The notes beneath the pieces were generated by a model. That model searched no databases and was not told the origin of the DNA. It was given only the letters and a program-made list of their open reading frames with translations. Shown piece by piece: positions 44,162-52,129 of a stretch of DNA of 64,000 bases. Location of the stretch: the NCBI RefSeq assembly GCF_034651555.1, contig NZ_JAYEEQ010000004.1, forward strand, positions 62,001 through 126,000, read 5' to 3'. Made by a program: the position numbers and the translations under genes. The stretch is from Aurantibrevibacter litoralis (GTDB lineage Bacteria > Bacteroidota > Bacteroidia > Flavobacteriales > Flavobacteriaceae). Each line of letters starts with the position of its first letter. The first letter of the stretch is position 1.

Positions 44162-44491
44162 GTGTTAACTAAAAGACGAAATCACGAAAACAACTTCAAC
44201 ATTCAGTATTCTGTTCTGGGCCAACTTTTCCAGAGTAAAAGACGGGCAGACAATGCTTTATCTGAGTTTAATAAAAGTCTAAAAGTACTCTCTAAAATGG
44301 CCGGTATTACCAAGAACGTAACCAGTTATGTATCCAGGGACAGTTTTGCGATGTGTCTCCGTGAAAAAGGGGTTAGTATTGACATTATCGGGGAGACCCT
44401 TGGCCACCAAAGTGTAATTACTACGAAAGCTTATGTTCGGGATTTTGGAGTAGAGGTTTTGGATGATGCTGTAGAAGTATTGTTATGGTAA
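44162..44491 (+). pseudogene. Tyrosine recombinase, C-terminal fragment
   Basis: 109 codons from a GTG, carrying the end of an integrase catalytic domain: YVSRDSFAMCLREKG, then LGHQSVITTKAYV with the nucleophilic tyrosine. The box II histidine of the usual SRHSF is replaced by Asp (SRDSF). No core-binding domain or box I arginine precedes it. With the N-terminal piece upstream it shows the recombinase is defunct. Confidence 0.8.
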
Positions 44492-44513
44492 AGATTAACT
44501 TGATATGAAACGA

Positions 44514-44572
44514 CTAATATATTATCTATTTTTTGTATATTTACGTATAATTAGCTAATATATTGTCTATTT
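44514..44572. promoter_or_regulatory. Direct repeats in front of hipB (probable operators)
   Basis: CTAATATATTATCTATTT (44514-44531) and CTAATATATTGTCTATTT (44555-44572) differ at one of 18 bases. Their starts are 41 bases apart, about four helical turns, and the second copy touches the hipB ATG. This is a good layout for cooperative autorepression by the HTH protein encoded next. Confidence 0.5.
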
Positions 44573-44863
44573 ATGAATAAATATAGTGTAGATAAACTTC
44601 CAAGAGAAGTTCGCTTAGAAATTGCAGAAAAACATAAAAAGCTTAGGAAACAGAAAGGACTTTCCCAAAATGAACTTGCAGAACGTTCGGGAGTATCCCT
44701 TGGTAGCTTAAAACGTTTTGAAAGCAAAGGACAGGTGTCTTTAGAGTCGTTATTGAAATTGGTATATGTATTAGGGCGATTATCTGATTTTGAAACGGTA
44801 TTGAAACCTGCAGAAGATCTTCGGCATATAGAGAAATTATTTGATTCAAAAAAGAGTAGCTGA
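44573..44863 (+). CDS. hipB: HipB-like XRE-family antitoxin/regulator
   Basis: A 96-residue XRE-type helix-turn-helix protein (HTH about residues 24-60, RKQKGLSQNELAERSGVSLGSLKRF split over two helices). It overlaps hipA by one base (TGATG), the standard antitoxin-first arrangement. It should bind the direct repeats ahead of its own start and neutralise HipA. The frame is intact although its partner is broken. Confidence 0.85.
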   Translation: MNKYSVDKLPREVRLEIAEKHKKLRKQKGLSQNELAERSGVSLGSLKRFESKGQVSLESLLKLVYVLGRLSDFETVLKPAEDLRHIEKLFDSKKSS

Positions 44864-46095
44864 TGAAACCCATTGAGCAACTACAAGTTAGTCTTAATTT
44901 TACCGACACACCTATACCCGTTGGACAAATGGTCTACGATAATGGGAAAATTTTCTTTAAATATGATCCAGATTTTATTGAAAGAGGTTTGGAGATTTCT
45001 CCTTTTAAATTGAAACTCTCAGACCGTATTTTATTACCTGAAACAAACATTTTTGAGGGGCTCTTTGGCGTTTTTAGTGATTCTCTTCCTGATGGTTGGG
45101 GTAGGTTATTATTGGATAGAACGTTGTTATCAAAAGGGATATCTTTAAACTAAATCACCCCTTTAGACCGTTTGACCCTTATTGGTTCCGGTGGTATGGG
45201 CGCCTTGACCTATAGCCCAAATTTAAACGTTATGGTTCAGGCCGACAAGCCATTGCAGCTGGACAACATATCGCAAGAAATGAATAAGGTTTTGGAGGGC
45301 ACACCTTCAGAAATAATTGAAGAATTGTACCAACTTGGAGGTTCTTCGGGCGGTGCCAGACCAAAAATCTTTGTAGGTTACAACTCCAAAACGAATCACC
45401 TTATTCATGGGAGTTCATCCCTGCCAGAGAAATACGAGCATTGGATCATAAAGTTCCCGTCTTCAACCGATCTGCCTGATATCGCTCAAATAGAATATGC
45501 GTATTATAAAATGGCACTCGATGCAGGTATCGAAATGTCCGAAAGCAAGTTATTCGAAGGTCCATCCGGAAAAATGTATTTTGCAACCAAAAGATTTGAC
45601 AGAGTACGGAATGACCGTTTACACTTACATTCTGTTAGCGGACTTTTACATGACAATTTTCGGTATAGCACCCTAGACTATGGTAATGTTATGGATTGTG
45701 CTTTCCGACTCGAAAATCATGTTGCTGCCTATTCAAAGGTACTTCGACTAGTGGCATTTAATGTTTATAGTCATAATAGAGATGACCATAGTAAGAATAT
45801 ATCCTTTCTAATGAGTGCTGCCGGAGAATGGAAATTGGCCCCGGCATATGACCTTACCTATTCAAATTCATCACACGGGATGCACAGCACTTTGGTTGCC
45901 GGAGAGGGCAAAGCCCCTAGTCAAAAACATTTGTTGGAATTAGCAAATACCTTTGAACTAAAACATCCGGAAACCATTATTAGTGAAGTAAAAAGTATTG
46001 TTGCCAATTGGGAGATTTATGCCAAGGATTGTGGTATTAGTTATGACTCCAAGAAGCAAATTGCACAGGCGATGAAGGAAATTAGTAAGGGCTAG
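44863..46095 (+). pseudogene. hipA: HipA-family Ser/Thr kinase toxin, interrupted by an in-frame TAA
   Basis: A 411-codon HipA frame with one internal stop, TAA at 45151-45153 (codon 97). Both parts share the frame: the first 96 codons are the HipA N-terminal domain (couple_hipA, ending SDSLPDGWGRLLLDR), and the rest continues ITPLDRLTLIGSGGMGAL directly after the stop. Homologues read Gln there, so CAA to TAA is likely. The kinase part keeps the GSSGGARPK loop and the catalytic HNRDDHSKN (N305-N312). HipA phosphorylates glutamyl-tRNA synthetase in E. coli; here activity would need read-through or internal initiation at TTG 45172. Confidence 0.85.
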
Positions 46096-46177
46096 ATACG
46101 GCTTGGGATAAACTTCTCGCCCACTCGGGTCCACAAAAAATTTCAGTTTCACGCTGGTTTCACCCCTACCAAAAGAG

Positions 46178-46205
46178 AAAGGCCTCGCATTTCTGCGAAG
46201 CCTTT
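46178..46205. terminator. Terminator beside tRNA-Asn
   Basis: AAAGGCCTCGCA and TGCGAAGCCTTT form a 12-bp stem with one mismatch and a TTTC loop. It lies eleven bases beyond the 3' end of tRNA-Asn and has T-rich flanks on the leftward strand. Confidence 0.7.
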
Positions 46206-46216
46206 GCTAAAAGTAG

Positions 46217-46290
46217 CTCCCCCTCTTGGGCTCGAACCAAGGACCCTCTGATTAACAGTCAGATGCTCTAACCAACTGAGCTAAGGAGGA
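46217..46290 (-). tRNA. tRNA-Asn (anticodon GTT)
   Basis: Cloverleaf on the minus strand: acceptor TCCTCCT paired with AGGGGGA (one G-T), D arm AGCTCAGTTGGTTAGAGC, anticodon stem with loop CTGTTAA (anticodon GTT), T arm CTTGG-TTCGAGC-CCAAG, discriminator G. CCA not encoded. Confidence 0.95.
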
Positions 46291-46533
46291 GTGTTACGCA
46301 AACCGAATATGCCCGGTAAGCGGCTGCAAATATAATTGTATTTTTTAATTCCCCAAAATAAAAAAACTGCCTTTTCTAGAATACTGCCCTAAACATTTTG
46401 GATTGCGAACGAAAGGAGCGGCTATACGCTTATGCATGTGTATTTTATTTGGATTTTAAAAAGATGGAACTGATGGCTCTAAACACATGCAAATGCCAAA
46501 GGGAATCGAAAAATTAAAGGCTTTACTATATAC

Positions 46534-47013
46534 TTACTTAAGTTCACTTATAAATTGTGCTATCTCTTTCTGAGTATACTCTCCGGCTTTTTTTTTAAAA
46601 GCGCCATTTTTATGAATGATTACAACACCTTCACAAGTGAGATCCTTAGAAAAAAAACGAGTTAAAAAGAAGTCTTCAAAATCGGCAAAATGATTTAAAG
46701 AATCTATCCTGCTTTTTGTCCTTTTGGAATCGGAATACACAAAGATGTTTTGGGCATTATTCAAATCCATTTGCGAATAAAAATCAGTCCACCATGGTGT
46801 TGATGCCTTTAAATTTTGATAAACATCATAATGACATTTGTTTCTAGGTTGTTTAAAATTTACAATAAGCAAATCTTCTGTTGTCCAGTTGAAGTTTTGT
46901 TTCACAAATTGCAATTGTGCCTCATTTAGATTTCCTTGAACTAGACCTTTCTGGGACCCGAAGAAACTAAAAAAGCTATAAACTACAAATGCTACCAACA
47001 GTATTTTATTCAT
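46534..47013 (-). CDS. Small secreted protein, possibly thioredoxin-like
   Basis: 159 residues with a signal peptide (about residues 1-19). Strand VVIIHKNGAFKKKAGEYTQKEI near the C-terminus resembles the last part of a thioredoxin fold, but no CxxC is present; the two cysteines (CHYDVY region and LTCEG) are far apart. A name cannot be given. It stands alone next to tRNA-Asn and precedes nothing co-directional within 59 bases except the HbpS-like gene upstream, with which it could share a transcript. Confidence 0.6.
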   Translation of the reverse strand: MNKILLVAFVVYSFFSFFGSQKGLVQGNLNEAQLQFVKQNFNWTTEDLLIVNFKQPRNKCHYDVYQNLKASTPWWTDFYSQMDLNNAQNIFVYSDSKRTKSRIDSLNHFADFEDFFLTRFFSKDLTCEGVVIIHKNGAFKKKAGEYTQKEIAQFISELK

Positions 47014-47072
47014 AGGAGTACTGCTATTCTATAAATCAATATTTTAACTACTACTTTAAAGGTTGTTTAGGA

Positions 47073-47525
47073 TTACTTCTTAAGAACCAGATCTATCGCT
47101 TTTTGAACAATCGCGATATCATTAAAACCTCGAAATCCACTAAAGCCAATAGAAAGTTGTGTTTCATTGTCAATGGCAATGGGCTGTCCGCCAACCCAAC
47201 CAATTAAATCAGGAAGTTCAATAGGAGAATAGGCCTCCGGGTCTACCTTACCACTAAAGACCATTTGTTCATACACTCCCGTTTTCTGACCTGTAATCCA
47301 AACCTGACTGGCCTTGTGCCATGCTATTTTAAAAAAACTTCGTTGCCTTAATTTATCGCTGCCATACAATTTTCCGAAAACCTTGCCTTGTTCCGTGATA
47401 ATACAAACTGCAACGTTGCCCTCAGAAATCTGCCAATCTTCCGGATTACTCTTATAGGTAGGGATAAGAAGTTCCAATTCCTCAAAAATCTCGGTAATCA
47501 GTTGCTCTAAATTTCGAGTCCCCAT
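47073..47525 (-). CDS. GlcG/HbpS-family protein
   Basis: A 150-residue protein of the GlcG/HbpS (haem-binding, DUF336) family, cytoplasmic by lack of a signal. Typical features are an N-terminal helix, the ICIITEQGKVFG-like strand (here VCIITEQGKVF) and a C-terminal GFSGFRGFNDIAIVQKAID helix. HbpS binds haem or cobalamin in other bacteria; the role here is unknown. Same direction as the following small secreted protein gene. Confidence 0.7.
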   Translation of the reverse strand: MGTRNLEQLITEIFEELELLIPTYKSNPEDWQISEGNVAVCIITEQGKVFGKLYGSDKLRQRSFFKIAWHKASQVWITGQKTGVYEQMVFSGKVDPEAYSPIELPDLIGWVGGQPIAIDNETQLSIGFSGFRGFNDIAIVQKAIDLVLKK

Positions 47526-47905
47526 TTCTTTTTATTTAATGCATTAAATTAAAGGATTTTTTTCATTAACCTGCATTACCGACAACTATTTCGGATTACC
47601 GTTTCTTAGTGCTGTATTTCCCTTTTCGCTTGTTAATTCGGTACCTGAAATCATGGCAAAACAAACTTAAAAGTAAAATTAAAGCGGAAAAAATAAGGGT
47701 GCCTCACAAAGATGTCAACATCGTACCATTCTAAGTGCGCCAATTTTAGTAGGATGCAAAGTTGCAAACTTCGCAGTGCGTTGAGTTCGTATGGTTACAT
47801 TCGCCTTAGCATTTTAATGTTTCAAGGTTACTTCAATACTTCGCTACGCTCAGTATGACAAACGAAAAACGATCAACCATCAACCAACAACGGACAACTA
47901 ACCCT
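47526..47905. other. Gap between the HbpS-like gene and the ABC exporter
   Basis: No gene is seen. It contains a REP-like repeat (listed separately) and a low-complexity run near 47870-47905 built of ATCAACCAACAA-type units that leads into the ABC exporter stop. Confidence 0.45.
47836..47860. repeat. REP-like dispersed repeat
   Basis: ATACTTCGCTACGCTCAGTAT can fold as a short hairpin (ATACT/AGTAT). Read on the other strand it is GTCATACTGAGCGTAGCGAA, a sequence type known to recur in gaps of flavobacterial genomes. Only one copy is in this window. Confidence 0.45.
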
Positions 47906-49642
47906 TTAAATCCTCGCCTGGTACGTAAACAAATTATAATACCTCCCCTCTTTCGCAATTAACTCCTCATGAGACCCTTGCTCTGCAATACGACCGTTTT
48001 CTATCACCAATATTTGGTCGGCCTTTCTAATGGTACTCAGTCGGTGGGCAATTACAAAAGTGGTTCTCCCTTTTGTTAACGTTGCCAAACTTTTTTGAAT
48101 CAACGCTTCGCTTTCCGTATCCAAATTGGAGGTGGCTTCGTCCAAAATCAATACTTTGGGATTAGCCAAAATGGCACGGGCTATGGCAATGCGCTGCCGT
48201 TGTCCGCCCGACAGTTTTACGCCCCGTTCCCCAATTAAGGTGTCCAGTCCACTTTCAAAACGGTCGGTAAACTCATCTACGTAAGCGGCTTTTACGGCTT
48301 CTTTTAATTCGGCTTCTGAGGCATTAGGCCTTGGAAAAAGAATGTTTTCCCGGATAGTGCCTTCAAATAAGAACTCATCTTGCAATACCACCCCTAAATA
48401 TTTACGATAACCAGGCAGGTTTACTTTGGATAAATCCTTGCCATCAACAGTAATCGTCCCCGATTGTGGAATTAAGAAAGTAGCCGCCAAGCCTGCAATG
48501 GTCGATTTTCCGGAACCGGAACTCCCCACCAGAGCGACGACATCTCCGGAGTTTACCGTAAAACTAATATTGTGAAGTACTTCCTTATGTTCTTCATAAG
48601 CAAATGAAACATTGGCAAAAGCGATATTGCCTTCAATTTCATCTAGAACGATGGTTCTATCTGCATCATTGACCTCAGGGGTCATATTCATCAATTCTTC
48701 GGTGCGGTCCAGTCCGGCCAAGGCTTCTGTAAGCTGACTCCCAATATTACTCATCTGCACAATGGGGGCAATCATTAAGCCCAATAAAAAAGTAAACGAC
48801 AAAAATTCCCCAATGGTCAACTGATCCATCATAATTTTATAACCCCCAATGCCCATGATGCCCGTAGTGGCCACCCCAAGCAAAAAAGTGGAGGAACTGG
48901 TCATAAAAGCAGTCGCCGTCAAACTCTTTTTTACGTTTAGAAAGAGCTTTTCTACCCCACGTTCAAATACCTTGTGCTCCTGCGCTTCCGCATTAAACCC
49001 TTTGATGACCCGGATACCACCAAGCGTTTCGGTAAGTCTACCAGTTACCTCGGCATTTATTTTCCCGCGATTTCGAAAAATAGGACGAATAATTTTAAAG
49101 GCTTTTAAAGCCACCAACGCAAAAATAGCAAGTGGAATAAGCGTGAACAGCGTCATAGACGGACTTATGCGCAACAATAAAATTAAAGAAACTACCGCCG
49201 TTACCGAGCCACCCACCAATTGCACTAATCCGGTACCAATTAAATTACGAACCCCTTCCACATCGGTCATAATTCTTGAAACCAGTGCTCCGGATTTGGA
49301 ATTATCAAAAAATCGAATGGGCAGCGAAAGTACCTTTTTCTGCACTTGCGCCCTTAGTTCGGAAATTAAATATTGTGCCTGTACACTTAGAATTTTGGTA
49401 AGTAAAAAAGAGGTTACAGCTTGTACCAAAATGGCAAATGCCACTGCCAACACCAGAATTTTAAGCATGTCTAAATCCTTGTTGGGGATCACATCATCCA
49501 TAAAATATTTTAGGGAAATAGGACCCACAAAACTGGCGGCATTACTAATTACGATGAGGATGAGGCCTATGAAAACCAAATTGCGTCGGGGCCAGATAAT
49601 GGTCTTAAAGGCTTTAAGAATGCTTACTTTTTTATTGGACAT
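47906..49642 (-). CDS. ABC exporter, MsbA/multidrug type (fused membrane and ATPase domains)
   Basis: A 578-residue half-transporter with six membrane helices (about residues 18-310) and one nucleotide-binding domain. Walker A is GSSGSGKST from G373, the signature is LSGGQRQR, and Walker B runs ILDEATSNLD. It would act as a homodimer exporting lipids, peptides or drugs; the cargo is unknown. No accessory genes adjoin it. Confidence 0.9.
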   Translation of the reverse strand: MSNKKVSILKAFKTIIWPRRNLVFIGLILIVISNAASFVGPISLKYFMDDVIPNKDLDMLKILVLAVAFAILVQAVTSFLLTKILSVQAQYLISELRAQVQKKVLSLPIRFFDNSKSGALVSRIMTDVEGVRNLIGTGLVQLVGGSVTAVVSLILLLRISPSMTLFTLIPLAIFALVALKAFKIIRPIFRNRGKINAEVTGRLTETLGGIRVIKGFNAEAQEHKVFERGVEKLFLNVKKSLTATAFMTSSSTFLLGVATTGIMGIGGYKIMMDQLTIGEFLSFTFLLGLMIAPIVQMSNIGSQLTEALAGLDRTEELMNMTPEVNDADRTIVLDEIEGNIAFANVSFAYEEHKEVLHNISFTVNSGDVVALVGSSGSGKSTIAGLAATFLIPQSGTITVDGKDLSKVNLPGYRKYLGVVLQDEFLFEGTIRENILFPRPNASEAELKEAVKAAYVDEFTDRFESGLDTLIGERGVKLSGGQRQRIAIARAILANPKVLILDEATSNLDTESEALIQKSLATLTKGRTTFVIAHRLSTIRKADQILVIENGRIAEQGSHEELIAKEGRYYNLFTYQARI

Positions 49643-49788
49643 AATCGAGTTCTTGACTAAGAAAATTGAAGTTGCAAGGTACTTGAAAAATAGAGGAGTT
49701 GAAGTGGAAATTCTTTGAAGTTTATTTTAAAGGGTAAAAAATTAGCATTTGATGACGGAGAAATTTAAATTCACTTTTTATAGTTAAA

Positions 49789-51969
49789 ATGGGTGTTATG
49801 AAATTGGTTTATCTTCTTCTTTTTCTAGGAATTTTTGGATGTAAAAACGAAAAGCCGCTTACAGAAACAGCACGCTGGCAGGCGCAAGCGAATCAGGTAA
49901 CGATTATCCGGGACGATTTTGGTGTGCCTCATATTTATGGTAAGACGGATGCCGATGCGGTTTTTGGGTTGCTTTATGCGCAATGCGAGGACGATTTTAA
50001 CCGGGTAGAGCAAAACTACATTTGGGCTACCGGCAGATTGGCTGAGGTGGAAGGAGAAGAAGCCCTTTACAGTGATTTGAGAGCCAAACTCTTTATGACG
50101 GAGGAAGAGGCGATTGCCAACTATGAAAAAAGTCCAAAATGGTTAAAGGAATTATGCAATGCTTTTGCCGATGGCATCAATTATTATTTACATACCCACC
50201 CCGAAGTTAAACCCAAATTGTTGACCCGCTTTGAGCCCTGGATGCCCATGTACTTTAGTGAAGGCTCTATAGGAGGAGATATTGAACAGATCTCTTTGGC
50301 TAAAATAAAAGCCTTTTATGAATCCGGTGTAGCCCTTTCTGAAGCTCAGGAATCCCTTCATCAAAAAGAGCAAAAAGAAAAAGAACCCCAAGGCTCTAAC
50401 GGTATTGCGATTTCCGGGAAACTTACCCAAACCGGTAACGCCATGTTGCTCATCAATCCACATACTTCCTTTTATTTTCGGGGTGAAGTGCATGTAGTAA
50501 GCGAGGAAGGCCTGAATGCATACGGGGCAGTCACTTGGGGACAGTTTTTTGTGTACCAAGGGTTTAATGAAAAAACGGGATGGATGCATACGTCCACTTA
50601 TGTGGATATCATGGATGAATTTATGGAGTCGGTGGAAAATCGTGATGGAAAACTGGTATATCACTATGGGGAAGAGATACGTCTGGTGAGCACGTATGAT
50701 ATCACCTTAAAATACAAAGACGGGAACGAAATAAAGCAAAAGACTTTTCCCGCCCATCGTACGCATCACGGCCCTATAACCCACTTGGAAGATGGTAAAT
50801 GGGTAGCCACGGCCATAATGTGGGATCCTGCAAAGGCTTTGGAACAGTCCTATATACGAACCAAGCAAACAGGTTATGACGGATTCCGAAAAATGATGGA
50901 TATACGCACCAATTCCTCCAACAATACGGTCTATGCCGATGCTGATGGGAACATTGCCTATTTCCACAGCAATTTTATTCCCGTTCGCGACACTATTTTT
51001 GATTTTAGCAATTATGTGGATGGGAGCGACCCCCGAACCGATTGGCAAGGACTGCATACGGTGGATGAAAATATTTTGATAAAAAACCCAGAAAATGGGT
51101 GGATTCAAAACTGCAATTCAACCCCCTATACTGCAGCTCTTGAGTTTAGCCCGAAGCGGGTAGCGTATCCCAATTATATGTCCACCGACGTGGAAAATTT
51201 CCGTGGGGTGCATGCAATTAGCTTATTGACCAATAGAAGTGGGTATACCTTGGATAGTCTCATTCAACTGGCGCATGACCCGTATTTGCCTGCTTTTGAA
51301 AGATTGATTCCCGACGTTGTAAAAGTCTTTGATAAAAACGTTGTGGGTGACGATAAATTAAAAATACTTGTTGAAATACTTAGGAATTGGAATTTTAGAA
51401 CCTCCAAAGAATCAGTAGCCATGACTTTGGCCCATTATTATGGAACGTTGGTTTATGAGAGAATGTCTAAGCCAAAGGGATTATCTGAAATGGAGCTTAT
51501 AAATCATTGGGTAAATAGATGCGATTATGTAGGTAAGTTACAACTTTTGAAAGAAGCAGTAGGTATCCTTGAAGCCGATTTCGGCACCTGGAACATTCCT
51601 TGGGGCGAAATAAACCGATACCAACGCCTTAACGGGGATATCCGCCAGTCTTTTGATGATGCTCAACCCAGTTTGCCCATTGGTTTTGCATCGGGACGCT
51701 GGGGTGCCTTGGCGGCCTATGGAGCCAACTATCACAACAACACAAAGAAAATATATGGTACCCGCGGCAACAGTTTTGTGGCCGTAGTAGAATTTGGCGA
51801 GAAGGTAAAGGCCAAGACCATCATGGCAGGCGGACAAAGTGGGGATCCCAACTCCCCGCATTTCAATGACCAGATCCAACGCTATGCCGATGTGCAATTC
51901 AAGGAAGTGCCCTTTTATAAGGAAGAGGTGTTAAAACGGGCGAAAAGGACGTATATACCGGGGGAATAG
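49789..51969 (+). CDS. Penicillin acylase-family Ntn hydrolase, lipoprotein
   Basis: A 726-residue S45-family acylase. The leader ends in a lipobox (IFGC, C18), so it is lipid-anchored. The alpha chain (to about residue 202) has DDFGVPHIYG. The nucleophilic N-terminal serine after autocleavage is S203 in GSNGIAISG. The beta chain follows with INPHTSF and late GDPNSPHFNDQI. Relatives cleave beta-lactam side chains or acyl-homoserine lactones; natural substrate unknown. An alternative ATG nine bases in gives an equally good leader. Confidence 0.87.
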   Translation: MGVMKLVYLLLFLGIFGCKNEKPLTETARWQAQANQVTIIRDDFGVPHIYGKTDADAVFGLLYAQCEDDFNRVEQNYIWATGRLAEVEGEEALYSDLRAKLFMTEEEAIANYEKSPKWLKELCNAFADGINYYLHTHPEVKPKLLTRFEPWMPMYFSEGSIGGDIEQISLAKIKAFYESGVALSEAQESLHQKEQKEKEPQGSNGIAISGKLTQTGNAMLLINPHTSFYFRGEVHVVSEEGLNAYGAVTWGQFFVYQGFNEKTGWMHTSTYVDIMDEFMESVENRDGKLVYHYGEEIRLVSTYDITLKYKDGNEIKQKTFPAHRTHHGPITHLEDGKWVATAIMWDPAKALEQSYIRTKQTGYDGFRKMMDIRTNSSNNTVYADADGNIAYFHSNFIPVRDTIFDFSNYVDGSDPRTDWQGLHTVDENILIKNPENGWIQNCNSTPYTAALEFSPKRVAYPNYMSTDVENFRGVHAISLLTNRSGYTLDSLIQLAHDPYLPAFERLIPDVVKVFDKNVVGDDKLKILVEILRNWNFRTSKESVAMTLAHYYGTLVYERMSKPKGLSEMELINHWVNRCDYVGKLQLLKEAVGILEADFGTWNIPWGEINRYQRLNGDIRQSFDDAQPSLPIGFASGRWGALAAYGANYHNNTKKIYGTRGNSFVAVVEFGEKVKAKTIMAGGQSGDPNSPHFNDQIQRYADVQFKEVPFYKEEVLKRAKRTYIPGE

Positions 51970-52129
51970 GTAACCTAAACCAAAGACCCATATTTTTATG
52001 TAACTTGTTCTTTCGGCAACGCAGAAGGCAGACACAGATTACAAATCCGCACCAGAGGGAACGCTGGTTTTTTTTTGCAGCATGGAGGGCTTATAAAATG
52101 AGAACTAAAATTTTTCCTAATTTAGCCTC

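Larger units (their letters stand above)
41557..46095. mobile_element. Decayed integrative element downstream of tRNA-Pro
   Basis: Between tRNA-Pro and tRNA-Asn lie a split tyrosine recombinase, an AAA/DUF4143 ATPase and a hipBA locus, with long A/T-rich gaps unlike the neighbouring core genes. A tRNA-linked integrase is the usual mark of an integrative element. No copy of the tRNA-Pro 3' end is found at the right side, so the far end is uncertain and the element cannot be shown to be complete. Confidence 0.5.

Noticed and set aside
41531..46216. Direct repeat of the tRNA-Pro 3' end as the right attachment site
   Set aside because: I looked for GGTTCAAATCCTGTC-like sequence up to tRNA-Asn and found none; the right end of the element stays undefined.
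48849..49718. 289-codon plus-strand frame antisense to the ABC exporter
   Set aside because: Composition (Ser/Thr/Arg-rich) and full overlap with a certain gene mark it as a shadow.
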